A stretch of 38,752 bases of DNA from Equadaptatus sp045601305 (GTDB taxonomy: Bacteria; Synergistota; Synergistia; Synergistales; Synergistaceae). The notes under the pieces are model-generated. The model saw only the letters and a list, made by a program, of their open reading frames with translations, did not search any database and was not told the DNA's origin. The first letter of the stretch is position 1. The number at the start of each line of letters is the position of its first letter. Below are positions 25,475 to 34,401 of the stretch, in pieces. The DNA is taken from NCBI GenBank assembly GCA_045601305.1, contig JAZRZG010000197.1, forward strand, positions 1 to 38,752, given 5' to 3'. Both the position numbers and the translations under genes were made by a program.

Positions 25475-26371
25475 ATGGATATTGATAAGGTAATGGAACG
25501 ATTTGACGCTGACGCAAAGTGTGTTGACGAGTTCATCGAAAAAACAAGAGAAACACGAGCAATGTCAGTGCCTGACGAACTTTTTGAGTCAATGGAATAT
25601 TCTCTGACAGCAGGCGGAAAACGGCTTCGCCCTGTGCTCTGCATAGAGGCTGCCGCTGCCTGCGGCTGCAGCAGAGAATCTGCGCTGCCTATGGCGCTGG
25701 GATATGAAATGGTTCACACAGCGTCGCTTATTCATGACGATCTTCCATGTATGGACAATGATGACATGAGACGCGGAAAACCTTCAAATCACGCAAAATT
25801 CGGTGAAACACTTGCCGTGCTTGCAGGAGACGCGCTGATGGTTCAGGCAGTATCTTTCCCGTTGAATTACACTTCAGGCGTGTCTCATGAAAAACTTTTG
25901 AACGCCGTCCGTATTTTCACCAACGCGTTTGGTCCTTCCGGTGTATGCGGCGGTCAGGTGCTTGACATGAATTCTTCGCTTTCAGAGCGTGAGCCTGATT
26001 ATGTGCGCAAGGTTGCAGCGCTTAAAACAGGCGAACTTATCCGCGCTGCTCTAATGAGCGGTGCTTCTCTCGGCACGGACGACGACAGAACGCTTGCGGC
26101 ATTTGAAGAATACGGGAAACATCTCGGCGCAGCGTTTCAGATTATTGACGATATTTTAGATGTTACGACGACTGCCGAACAGCTCGGAAAAACTCCGGGC
26201 AAGGACAGCGAACAGGGAAAAATAAATTACGTAACGGCATACGGGCTTGAAAAAGCGAGAGAATTTGCAAAAGAAGAGTCAGAGGCGGCAAGAGACGCAA
26301 TAGGCGAACTGCTCGGAGAGGAGAGTTTCCTTGCGCTGCTGCCTATAGTTCTGCTTGAAAGGACAAAATAA
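25475..26371 (+). CDS. ispA: Farnesyl/geranylgeranyl diphosphate synthase (polyprenyl synthetase)
   Basis: Builds the C15 allylic primer (or longer) from IPP and DMAPP. The first Asp-rich motif is in LIHDDLPCMDNDDMRRGKP, with the two-residue insert typical of bacterial FPP synthases. The second is IIDDILD. The 298 residues are typical. The product is the substrate of UppS at 5494. It follows xseB after 2 bases and precedes dxs by 9. Confidence 0.94.
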   Translation: MDIDKVMERFDADAKCVDEFIEKTRETRAMSVPDELFESMEYSLTAGGKRLRPVLCIEAAAACGCSRESALPMALGYEMVHTASLIHDDLPCMDNDDMRRGKPSNHAKFGETLAVLAGDALMVQAVSFPLNYTSGVSHEKLLNAVRIFTNAFGPSGVCGGQVLDMNSSLSEREPDYVRKVAALKTGELIRAALMSGASLGTDDDRTLAAFEEYGKHLGAAFQIIDDILDVTTTAEQLGKTPGKDSEQGKINYVTAYGLEKAREFAKEESEAARDAIGELLGEESFLALLPIVLLERTK

Positions 26372-26380
26372 GGTCAAATT

Positions 26381-28210
26381 ATGAGTCTGCTTGAACAGGT
26401 AAAAGATTTTAACGGATTAAAGACGCTTAACGGAGAACAGTGCAGCGCGCTATGCAGGGAACTTCGCGAGCTTATACTTAAAGTGACGCTCAAAAACGGA
26501 GGGCATCTTGCTTCTTCGCTCGGCGCGGTGGAACTTAACGTTGCGCTGCTTAAAGTGTTTAATCCCGAAGAGGACAAAATTATATTTGATGTCGGTCATC
26601 AGAGTTACGCGTACAAAATTCTGACCGGCAGGCTTGACCGGTTTGACACGCTGCGGCAGAAGGGCGGAATAGCCGGTTTTCCGCGAATGGACGAAAGCCC
26701 GTACGATGCTTTCACCACGGGACACAGCAGCACCTCTGTTTCCGCAGCTATGGGGTATGCCAAGGCGCGCGACCTTAAAGGCGAAAAGCACAACGTTATT
26801 GCAGTTATCGGTGACGGTTCTCTGCTTAACGGTGTTTCTTTTGAAGCGCTGAACAACGTGGAGCCTAACGGCGCAAAGGTTATCATAGTCCTGAACGACA
26901 ACAGAATGTCCATAAATCCGCGAGTCGGCGGCATGGCGAACCACCTTGCGCGCCTTGCGGTAAATGACACTTATAAAAAATTCAAAAACTACATAAAACG
27001 CAGAAGCGAGAACAGCGATTACCGACCGACGCTTGAAAACTGGAAGAACAAACTCAAAGCGATGCTTTTGCCTGCCAACGTGTTTGAACAGTTCGGCATA
27101 AGCTACTGGGGACCCTTTGACGGTCACAGCACAGAGGAACTTGCTCAGGTGTTTGAACTTGCAAAGCGTTACGACAAATCGCTGGTCATCCATGTTGTGA
27201 CAAAAAAAGGCAAGGGCTGCAAAGAGGCGGAAGAAAATCCGGCATATTTCCACGGCATAGGCGCAAATTCCTCACTCACTCCCACAAAAGGCGGAAAACG
27301 CGGTTGGAGCCTTGCAGTTGCCGAATGTCTTGAAGAACTTGCCGCAGATGACGATAAAATTTTCGCCCTGACTGCCGCTATGCAGGACGGTACGAAACTT
27401 ACAAATTTTGCGAAAAAATTCCCAAAGCGTTTTGCCGATGTCGGAATTGCGGAAGAGCACATGCTTGTTTACGCCGCAGGGCTGGCTGCCGGCGGAATGA
27501 AGCCTGCCGTGTGCATATATTCCACCTTCCTGCAAAGAGCCTCCGATCAGGTTATGCACGATATCTGCATTCCGAAGCTGCCCGTGCTGCTCTGCCTTGA
27601 CAGGGCAGGACTTGTAGGCAACGACGGAGAAACGCACCACGGTCTGCTTGACGTTTCATGGCTTAAAGCCTTGCCGAATATGACCATAGCGGCGCCGAGA
27701 GACGAACGTGAACTAAAAATTATGCTTAAAGACTGGGCTGAAAAAGCAGTTCCGATGGCAATACGCTATCCGAGAGGCGCTGTCCCTGCTTCACTCTGCG
27801 ACCTTCCGTCTGCCGAATGGGGTAAGCCGCAGATTGTAAAAGAGGGCGGAGACGCGCTTTTGTTCGCAGTAGGCAACACCTTGCCGTTAATGCTTGAAAC
27901 GGCTGAAAAATTGAAAACAGATGACAGAGAAGCCTGTGTCGTTGATCTGCGTTTTATAAAGCCGCTTGACAGAGACAGTATTATTGCGCTTCTGAAAAAA
28001 CACAAAGTTGCCGTGACAGCCGAGGACGCTGCGCTTTGCGGCGGTGTTGGCGAAGAAATTGCGGCGCTGGCTGCAAAAAATAAAATTGCCTGCAAAGTAA
28101 TAAATATCGGTGTTCCCGATAAATTTATTTCGCATGCCAACACTGCGGAGCAGTGGGAAGAGTGCGGCATGACAGCGGATAATATCGTAAAACTTATAAA
28201 TGAAGCCTAA
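26381..28210 (+). CDS. dxs: 1-deoxy-D-xylulose-5-phosphate synthase
   Basis: Entry enzyme of the MEP pathway: condenses pyruvate and glyceraldehyde-3-phosphate using thiamine diphosphate. The ThDP motif GDGSLLNGVSFEALNN, the GHSSTSVSAAMGYAKARD segment, HVVTKKGKGCKEAE and DRAGLVGNDGETHHG are all present, with the transketolase C-terminal domain after about residue 490. The 609 residues are slightly short for the family (about 620). AAGG lies 9 bases before the ATG. It overlaps tlyA by 11 bases. Confidence 0.96.
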   Translation: MSLLEQVKDFNGLKTLNGEQCSALCRELRELILKVTLKNGGHLASSLGAVELNVALLKVFNPEEDKIIFDVGHQSYAYKILTGRLDRFDTLRQKGGIAGFPRMDESPYDAFTTGHSSTSVSAAMGYAKARDLKGEKHNVIAVIGDGSLLNGVSFEALNNVEPNGAKVIIVLNDNRMSINPRVGGMANHLARLAVNDTYKKFKNYIKRRSENSDYRPTLENWKNKLKAMLLPANVFEQFGISYWGPFDGHSTEELAQVFELAKRYDKSLVIHVVTKKGKGCKEAEENPAYFHGIGANSSLTPTKGGKRGWSLAVAECLEELAADDDKIFALTAAMQDGTKLTNFAKKFPKRFADVGIAEEHMLVYAAGLAAGGMKPAVCIYSTFLQRASDQVMHDICIPKLPVLLCLDRAGLVGNDGETHHGLLDVSWLKALPNMTIAAPRDERELKIMLKDWAEKAVPMAIRYPRGAVPASLCDLPSAEWGKPQIVKEGGDALLFAVGNTLPLMLETAEKLKTDDREACVVDLRFIKPLDRDSIIALLKKHKVAVTAEDAALCGGVGEEIAALAAKNKIACKVINIGVPDKFISHANTAEQWEECGMTADNIVKLINEA

Positions 28211-29018
28211 ACTTGTGCGCCTTGACAAATATCTTGCGGACAATAGTTTTGCGGATTCGCGAACAACGGCTCAGCAGTACATTGAGCAGGGCAGAGTAAG
28301 CGTCAACGGCTCGGTCGTAACAAAAGCCGCCTGTCAGATTCCTTTAGGCGCAAGTATCAGGCTTGACAAGCCTGAAAAGGAATGGGTTAGCCGCGGCGCG
28401 TATAAGCTGCTGAAAGCGGTTGAATATTTCAGGCTTCAGCCTGAAGGACTCCGCTGTATCGACATAGGGGCTTCAACAGGCGGTTTTACGGACGTTCTGC
28501 TGACACGCGGCGCAGCTTTTGTCTGTGCCGTTGACGTTGGCTACGGTCAGCTTGCGTGGAAATTGAGAAACGATGACCGTGTTAAGGTCATGGAGCGCAC
28601 AAACGCGCGTTTTCTGACAGCTGAGGATTGCGGCGGAGAACTTTTCGACCTGCTTGTGTGTGACGCATCATTTATTTCGCTCAGGCATCTTTTTGCCGCC
28701 TTTGAAAACGTCATAAAAACCGATGGGCGCATAGTAACGCTTGTAAAGCCGCAGTTTGAAGTCGGACGTGAACATATAGGCCACGGCGTAGTTACTGACG
28801 CAAAACTTCATGAAGCTGTACTGAACGATATAGCGCAGTACGCGGAAAACGAAACAGGGCTGAAAATTCTTGACGCAACCTATTCGCCGATAAGAGGTCC
28901 CGAAGGAAACATTGAATTTCTGCTGCTCATGGCAAAAAAGGTTAGCGCGGCAGAAGCAAAAACAGTCAGTTTTGCCGAAATAGTAAAAGAGGCACACGAA
29001 AATACAGAGAAGCATTAA
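28200..29018 (+). CDS. tlyA: TlyA family rRNA 2'-O-methyltransferase
   Basis: An N-terminal S4 RNA-binding domain (about residues 5-65, with RLDKYLADNSFADSR) is joined to a Rossmann methyltransferase fold with the SAM motif CIDIGASTGGFTDVLL. LVKPQFEVGREHIGHGVV is a family hallmark. Members methylate 16S and 23S rRNA cytidines (the capreomycin target). The family was earlier called hemolysin A. The 272 residues fit. It starts inside the dxs 3' end. Confidence 0.93.
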   Translation: MKPKLVRLDKYLADNSFADSRTTAQQYIEQGRVSVNGSVVTKAACQIPLGASIRLDKPEKEWVSRGAYKLLKAVEYFRLQPEGLRCIDIGASTGGFTDVLLTRGAAFVCAVDVGYGQLAWKLRNDDRVKVMERTNARFLTAEDCGGELFDLLVCDASFISLRHLFAAFENVIKTDGRIVTLVKPQFEVGREHIGHGVVTDAKLHEAVLNDIAQYAENETGLKILDATYSPIRGPEGNIEFLLLMAKKVSAAEAKTVSFAEIVKEAHENTEKH

Positions 29019-29040
29019 ATTTTAAGCGCGAGAGGTTAAA

Positions 29041-29913
29041 ATGTCACGGACAGTCAGTCTTATTTTCAATACGGACAAGCCGGAAGCGGTTGAAACCGCC
29101 GAAAGACTTGTAAAATGGGGCGCGGTAAACGGCGTTGATTTTCTTGTGTCCAAAGAAGAAGGCAGACTGCTTTCAGGAGGAGTAAAAACCGAAACTTTGA
29201 ATACGGCGGATTTTGTCGTTGTACTTGGCGGAGACGGTACCTTTCTTCGCGCCGCGCGAATGTTTTTCGGCAGCGCTGTTCCGATTTACGGCGTGAATTT
29301 CGGAAGACTCGGCTTTATGTCCACAGGACAGCCTGCAACCGTTGAACGAGACATCAGAAATATCCTTGACGGAAAATACAGCGTCACGGAACGCGAAGTA
29401 ATCAGAGGCTGCGTTGTCAGAAACAACGAACTTGTGTACAGTATGCACGCCCTCAACGACCTTGTAATATCAAAGACAATCCTGTCGCGTGTTGTCAAAC
29501 TGCAAGTGGGTGTGAACGGAGAACTGCTGTCCAATTTTTTGTCTGACGGCATAATCCTTTCAACCCCTACAGGCTCAACCGCTTATTCTCTTTCGGCAGG
29601 AGGGCCTATTATTCCTCCGCACGTTTCCTGTCTTGCAGTTGTGCCTATATGCGCGCACACACTCTTTTCCCGCCCTGTCATTCTGAGCGGTACAGACAGA
29701 ATTTCCGTCACAGTAAAGGGCAACGGCGCGCAAATGTATCTGACGCAGGACGGACAGCGCGGATATGAACTTTATGAAGGTGACAGCGTAGTTGCGCAAA
29801 TTGAGCCTGAATTTAAGATTTATACAATAGAACCCGAAGGAAGAAGCTATTTCGATCTGCTGAGGCGCAAATTCAGCTGGGGCTTCAGCGGCGCAGACGA
29901 AGGGAAGAATTAA
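29041..29913 (+). CDS. nadK: NAD kinase
   Basis: Phosphorylates NAD to NADP. The GGDGT motif (LGGDGTFLRAARMF) and the NE/D substrate region (ALNDLVI) are present, together with the SDGIILSTPTGSTAYSLSAG motif. The 290 residues are typical. GAGAGG lies 6 bases before the ATG. It is followed by recN after 1 base. Confidence 0.96.
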   Translation: MSRTVSLIFNTDKPEAVETAERLVKWGAVNGVDFLVSKEEGRLLSGGVKTETLNTADFVVVLGGDGTFLRAARMFFGSAVPIYGVNFGRLGFMSTGQPATVERDIRNILDGKYSVTEREVIRGCVVRNNELVYSMHALNDLVISKTILSRVVKLQVGVNGELLSNFLSDGIILSTPTGSTAYSLSAGGPIIPPHVSCLAVVPICAHTLFSRPVILSGTDRISVTVKGNGAQMYLTQDGQRGYELYEGDSVVAQIEPEFKIYTIEPEGRSYFDLLRRKFSWGFSGADEGKN

Positions 29914-29914
29914 A

Positions 29915-31546
29915 TTGATTAACAGTCTTCAGGTACACGGCGTAGGAGGCATTAAAGACGCTTCACTGCATTTCGGAGGCAATTTTATAGTCATAACAGG
30001 CGAAAGCGGCGCGGGTAAAAGCAGCCTTGTGCGCGCGCTTGAATTTATTTCCGGAAAGCGCGCACAAGTGAACTACATTCACGCGCGGGAAGATTATTCC
30101 GAAGTGTCGGTGAGTTTCGTTTCCAAAAATGACGCTGACAAAAAAGAAAGAAAAGTAGTGCGCCGTTTTACAAAAGACGGACGAGGCACACTGTCCTTTG
30201 AAGCAATGCCGCTGACAGTAGCAGGACTTTCCGAACTTATGGAGCATGAAATTGTTATACAGAGCCAGTACGCGCAGCTCTCTCTGCTTGAACCGCTTCG
30301 TCAGCTTGAACTTGTTGATTCCTGCGGAGGCAGCGAACTTGCCGAAGTGAAATCAGAACTTGAAAATGTTTTTGCAAAAGCGTTGGAAACAGAAAAGGCG
30401 CTTGTAGAGCTGAAAAACAGACGCAAAGAACAGGCAGAACGTTTTGCGGACGCTGAAAAAGAAATCGCAATTATAAATTCGCTGAAATTAACAGCTGACA
30501 GCGAAGAACAGCTTGAAAGCGAACTGAAAGAGCTTGACGAACAGAGCGGACGACTGAACGCGCTCTACGCTGTTTACAGTAAGTTGTCCGGCGGAGAAAA
30601 CGGAAACGGTATGCTTGACCTTGCGTCAGAAATATGCAGAGGACTCAGCGCAACGGAAGAAAAAGGCAGCGAAAAACTTGAAACAGCGGAAAAACTGCTT
30701 GCATACGTTCAAAAACTGACGGCACTTTTTGAGCGCGACATGAAAGCCGTGCTTGACAAAGGAAGCGTTGAAGAAGCGCGCGACACGGCAGAAGAAAAAC
30801 TCGGACAGCTCAGAAAACTGAAACGCAAACTGCATGCCGGAAACTGCGAAGAACTGCTTCAATACGCGGTTGAAGCACAGCAGGCAGTTGTGTGGCTTCA
30901 GACAAGCCTTGCAGAGCTGCAGAAACTTGAAAGCGAATCTGCTGAACTTCGCAAAAAAGTTGTCGCAAGTGTTCAGACCCTCAGAAAACTTCGCAAAACA
31001 GCCGCGGCAGTGCTTGAACAGAGAGTAAACGAATGTCTGTCTGAGCTTGCGATGGGTTATGCGCATTTTGAAATTGAAATTACGGAACTGGACAAGGTTA
31101 AATCAAACGGCGCGGAAAGCGCCTGCTTTATGATGCGCCTTCCCGACCAGCAGCCAATGCCTGTAAGCAAAACAGCGTCTGGAGGCGAACTGTCGCGCAT
31201 ACTCATAGCGCTGCAGCTTGCCGCGGGTGATGACAAACTCCCAGGGACACTTGTATTTGACGAAGTAGAAGCAGGCTTGGGCGGAAAAAGCGCGCTGCTT
31301 GCAGGATATAAGCTCCGCGAACTTTCAAAACGCTGCCGCACGATACTCATTACACACCAGGCTACAATCGCCGCCATGGCTGATCAGCATTTCCTTGTAA
31401 GACGCGACGGTGATGACACGCTCATTCTGCCTGTGACAGGTGAAGAACGCGAAAAAGAAATCGCCAGAATGCTTTCAGGAGACGAAAACTCATCGGAAGC
31501 GCTGAGCCACGCAAAAGCGCTGATAGAACAGGAAAGCAGAGCATAA
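29915..31546 (+). CDS. recN: DNA repair protein RecN
   Basis: SMC-like ATPase for double-strand break repair. Walker A is at residues 29-36 (GESGAGKS), then a long coiled coil (about 140-350), then the ABC signature region (TASGGELSRILIALQL) and Walker B (TLVFDEVEAGLGG) with ILITHQATIAAMADQHFLV. The start is TTG 29915, with GGGAAG upstream, and gives 543 residues, normal for RecN. It is the last gene of the core run. The accessory region starts after its stop. Confidence 0.95.
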   Translation: MINSLQVHGVGGIKDASLHFGGNFIVITGESGAGKSSLVRALEFISGKRAQVNYIHAREDYSEVSVSFVSKNDADKKERKVVRRFTKDGRGTLSFEAMPLTVAGLSELMEHEIVIQSQYAQLSLLEPLRQLELVDSCGGSELAEVKSELENVFAKALETEKALVELKNRRKEQAERFADAEKEIAIINSLKLTADSEEQLESELKELDEQSGRLNALYAVYSKLSGGENGNGMLDLASEICRGLSATEEKGSEKLETAEKLLAYVQKLTALFERDMKAVLDKGSVEEARDTAEEKLGQLRKLKRKLHAGNCEELLQYAVEAQQAVVWLQTSLAELQKLESESAELRKKVVASVQTLRKLRKTAAAVLEQRVNECLSELAMGYAHFEIEITELDKVKSNGAESACFMMRLPDQQPMPVSKTASGGELSRILIALQLAAGDDKLPGTLVFDEVEAGLGGKSALLAGYKLRELSKRCRTILITHQATIAAMADQHFLVRRDGDDTLILPVTGEEREKEIARMLSGDENSSEALSHAKALIEQESRA

Positions 31547-31617
31547 ACTGAATTTGTTACTAAAGAAACGAACAGAAACAAAATCCTGAAAAATCAAAAA
31601 TTGCAGAAAAACAGCCG

Positions 31618-31643
31618 CAGACGGACAGATATATGTCCGTCTG
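31618..31643. other. Ten-base perfect hairpin after recN
   Basis: CAGACGGACA (31618-31627) and TGTCCGTCTG (31634-31643) pair perfectly around a 6-base loop, 71 bases after the recN stop. No U-run follows on the + strand. On the - strand a TTTTT run lies 5 bases beyond the stem. It may end recN transcription in a non-canonical way or belong to the structured gap described next. Confidence 0.5.
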
Positions 31644-31660
31644 TCTGCGTATAATTCCAA

Positions 31661-31717
31661 AATACAGGGACAGAAACAGTCCAAAACTGTCCAGCGTAAC
31701 AAAAGAGAGCCTGTATT
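31661..31717. repeat. Nested inverted repeats in the recN-hsd gap
   Basis: Outer arms AATACAGG (31661-31668) and CCTGTATT (31710-31717) enclose inner arms GGACAG (31668-31673) and CTGTCC (31687-31692). The GGACA/TGTCC core recurs in the hairpin at 31618. The transcript could fold as a two-part stem. I do not match it to a known RNA family. No coding frame is convincing here. Confidence 0.4.
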
Positions 31718-31797
31718 TATCAGCAAAATGAAAACATAACTTTGCTAAATAGAACAAGCAACGGTTAGTTTTGTTGCTGTATCACAAGTTCACGAAA

Positions 31798-31822
31798 AAA
31801 TGTCATTTGACAAATGACATTT
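31798..31822. promoter_or_regulatory. Perfect 12-base palindrome, likely operator
   Basis: AAATGTCATTTG (31798-31809) is followed by a single A and its exact reverse complement (31811-31822). It overlaps a weak -35 (TTCAAG, 31821-31826), which is 17 bases from TATAAC at 31844-31849, upstream of the Bro-N relic. A site this size suits a dimeric repressor. It is not a terminator, because no U-tract follows on the + strand. The relic's own ancestor or a phage-type repressor could have bound here. Confidence 0.5.
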
Positions 31823-31886
31823 CAAGAAAAAAATGTGCTTTAATATAACCGTGAACGAAAACAGCCGGACAAAAGGAGCGCTTGCG

Positions 31887-32058
31887 ATGGTCGAAAACGC
31901 TGTACAGCTTTTTGAAAGCAGAAAAATCAGAACAGATGGAACGGAACAGAGGAAAAACAGTGCTTCTCCGTAGTGAAACTGTGACAAATTGTCACCAGAC
32001 AGAAATGGTGACACTGAGCGGTAAAACTTTTGATAGTGTCTATGTTTACGCAAGATAA
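31887..32058 (+). pseudogene. Decayed Bro-N family (phage antirepressor-like) gene
   Basis: Three short pieces in three different frames resemble successive parts of Bro-N domain proteins. MVENAVQLFESRKIRT lies from ATG 31887, with AAGGAG 8 bases upstream. RWNGTEEKQCFSVVKL lies from 31934. SETVTNCHQTEMVTLSGK lies from 31972 and runs to the stop at 32058. In intact members I recall the order LFE-x-KIR, WYFSVVDV, then NETVTNC and DGK, with about 20-30 residues between the last two that are missing here. Frameshifts and a deletion make it non-functional. The ribosome site and palindrome upstream appear to be leftovers of its control region. Related genes are common in phages and near type I R-M genes. 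Confidence 0.65.
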
Positions 32059-32064
32059 ATATAG

Positions 32065-32070
32065 TATAAT
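32065..32070 (+). promoter_or_regulatory. Candidate -10 box for the R-M operon
   Basis: A perfect TATAAT lies 51 bases before the GTG start of the nuclease-methylase gene and directly after the Bro-N relic. No good -35 is seen 16-18 bases upstream, so activity is unsure. The gene's ribosome site is also poor (a GGGTGGG run 12 bases before GTG). Confidence 0.4.
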
Positions 32071-32121
32071 AGCAGCGGTTGGATTGAAACGTGATTGCGA
32101 TTACATTAGGGTGGGTTAGTT

Positions 32122-34401
32122 GTGGCAAAAAAGACATCTCCGACAATAAAACTTGAAGTTCAAGAAGAAAAGGGCAAAATTTTTGCGCCGTTAAAAAATA
32201 TTTGGCTCGTTGCCAAGCCTGAGGAACGGGTAAGGCAAAAATATATCTGTACCCTTGTGAACGATTATGGGTATTCACTTGACCAGATGGCGCAGGAACT
32301 CAAGGTTGATAAATCATACAGAGGCACCGGCGGAGCCTTTGCGGATATAGTTATCTGGAAAAACGCAAAAGATAAAAAAGAAGGTAAAGCTGCGTTTATA
32401 GTTATAGAGTGTAAAGCGGAAAACGTCAAAATTCATGTGGAAGACTACTATCAGGGATATAACTACGCATCATGGGCAAATGCGGAATTTTTTGTAACGA
32501 CCAATGAAAAAGAAACGAAATATTTTACGTGCGATTCTAATTATTTGCCGGAAAAATTGCACGAAGTTGTTGCAATTCCAACGGTAAAAGACATTGAAGA
32601 TACAGACAGAATTGAACGTATAAAAAATCAGACCAAAACGTTTACACGCGAAGAATTTACAAAAGTTCTCCAAGCCTGCCACAATATTATTCGAAATAAC
32701 GACAAACTTTCTCCTGAAGCAGCCTTTGACGAAATCAGCAAACTGCTTTTTATGAAAATACGCTATGAACGCCAAAACAAAGGAGAGAGAGTATTTACAA
32801 AAACAGAATACATAGCCGAAGCCGAAAACTACGAAAAAAACATACGTCCGGGTTTGAAAAGAAAAGGCATAGACCAACCGTATATGCAAAATCTCTTTGA
32901 TACCACCAAAGAAGATTACAAAGACGACGAACTGTTTGAGACAAACGACGAAATTAAAATCAGGGAAAACAGTTTCACGCAAATACTTGAAAAACTTGAA
33001 AACTACAACCTTTCAGATACGCAGGACGATGTAAAGGGTATAGCTTTTGAACAGTTTCTCGGCACTACTTTCAGAGGTGAACTTGGGCAATACTTTACTC
33101 CGCGTACGATAGTTGATTTTATGACAGAAATACTTGACCCACAGGAAGGGGAAACTATATGTGACCCTACGTGTGGCTCAGGAGGATTTCTTATAAAAGC
33201 CTTTGAATATGTCAGAGAAAAAATAGAAAAAGATATTCGTGAAGAAAAGGAAATACAGCGTCAAAGACTTGAAGGCAAAGACTTCGATAAAAAGACAGAA
33301 GAACAGCAGATCAAAATTTTTGAAGAAATTGACGCTATGCAAACAGCATTAAATAACGAACTTGATACGACAAGACAAGGCAGCCGTATGTCGATGCTTT
33401 CTGCTAACTGCATATTCGGTACAGATGCCAATCCGCGTATGGCGCGTACCTCAAAAATGAACATGATAATGCACGGCGATGGACACGGCGGAGTACATCA
33501 TCACGACGGATTATTAAACGTCAACGGCATATTTGAAGAACGATTTGACGTTATACTCACAAATCCGCCGTTTGGTGCGAGCGTAGCACGAGACCAGTTT
33601 ATTACAGAAGCAGACAGATTTACTGATGAAGCCAAGAAAAGAAAATACCTTGCCGCCTATGGCAACAAATATATAAATGCCCTGAAACAAGTTGAAGACA
33701 ACATAAACCAGCCATTGCTTTCGCTCTACGACCTCGGCAAGGTCTCGACACTTACAGAAGTTTTGTTTATGGAACGCTGTCTGCGACTGCTCAAAAAAGG
33801 CGGACGCATGGGGATGGTATTGCCTGAAGGCGTACTGAACAATAAAAATTTGCAGATTGTGCGCGAATACTTTGAAGGCAGAGCAAAACTTTTGCTTATA
33901 TGCTCAATACCGCAGGACGTATTCATAGCTGCAGGAGCAACTGTCAAACCGAGCCTTGTGTTTATGAAACGCTTTACTGAAGACGAAGAAAAACAGTACA
34001 GAAAATGCAAAATTGAAGCCATAAAAGAAATTCGTGCCTTGCACAAAGCGGAAGCAGACGAACTTGAAGCAAAACTGAAAGAAGCAAAAAACAAAACAGA
34101 AACCAAAAAAATAGAAAAATTACAGATTGTACTTGAAAAACAGATTGAAGAAGAAGCAAAGCCGATTATCAAACAAAAATTTGATTATGACATACCTGTT
34201 GCAAAAATTGAGGATGCGGGCATAACCTCAACGGGCGCTGCTTCAGAAGGCAACCAGCTTCCGGCGCTTGTTGAAGAATATCGCAAATATGCGGCAGAAC
34301 AGAAGCTGTGGGAAGCGACAAAGATAAAATATCGGTATGACAAAGTCAAAAACAACTACGTCCGCATACTTGGCGCAGAAAAGGTTTCTTTAGATGGCTA
34401 A
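32122..34401 (+). CDS. Fused restriction nuclease and N6-adenine DNA methyltransferase
   Basis: A 759-residue R-M protein. The N-terminal domain (about 1-165) resembles the HsdR_N PD-(D/E)XK nuclease: D75 in FADIVIW, E96-C-K98 in FIVIECKAE and Q111-x3-Y115. Next comes an HsdM N-terminal helical region (about 175-310), then the methylase with motif I DPTCGSGGF (from D348) and motif IV NPPF (from N481), and a Lys/Glu coiled coil near 620-690. No DEAD-box translocase is present. The separate specificity gene overlaps by 8 bases. Nuclease and methylase in one chain plus a separate S subunit is the BcgI (type IIB) layout, so double-sided cutting without translocation is possible. The start is GTG. 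A type I-like methylase with an unusual N-terminus is the alternative. Confidence 0.85.
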   Translation: MAKKTSPTIKLEVQEEKGKIFAPLKNIWLVAKPEERVRQKYICTLVNDYGYSLDQMAQELKVDKSYRGTGGAFADIVIWKNAKDKKEGKAAFIVIECKAENVKIHVEDYYQGYNYASWANAEFFVTTNEKETKYFTCDSNYLPEKLHEVVAIPTVKDIEDTDRIERIKNQTKTFTREEFTKVLQACHNIIRNNDKLSPEAAFDEISKLLFMKIRYERQNKGERVFTKTEYIAEAENYEKNIRPGLKRKGIDQPYMQNLFDTTKEDYKDDELFETNDEIKIRENSFTQILEKLENYNLSDTQDDVKGIAFEQFLGTTFRGELGQYFTPRTIVDFMTEILDPQEGETICDPTCGSGGFLIKAFEYVREKIEKDIREEKEIQRQRLEGKDFDKKTEEQQIKIFEEIDAMQTALNNELDTTRQGSRMSMLSANCIFGTDANPRMARTSKMNMIMHGDGHGGVHHHDGLLNVNGIFEERFDVILTNPPFGASVARDQFITEADRFTDEAKKRKYLAAYGNKYINALKQVEDNINQPLLSLYDLGKVSTLTEVLFMERCLRLLKKGGRMGMVLPEGVLNNKNLQIVREYFEGRAKLLLICSIPQDVFIAAGATVKPSLVFMKRFTEDEEKQYRKCKIEAIKEIRALHKAEADELEAKLKEAKNKTETKKIEKLQIVLEKQIEEEAKPIIKQKFDYDIPVAKIEDAGITSTGAASEGNQLPALVEEYRKYAAEQKLWEATKIKYRYDKVKNNYVRILGAEKVSLDG

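Noticed and set aside
31978..31996. TGTGACAAATTGTCACC resembling a CRP/FNR-type operator
   Set aside because: The half-sites are 7 rather than 6 bases apart, and the sequence is explained by the conserved ETVTNC stretch of the Bro-N relic.
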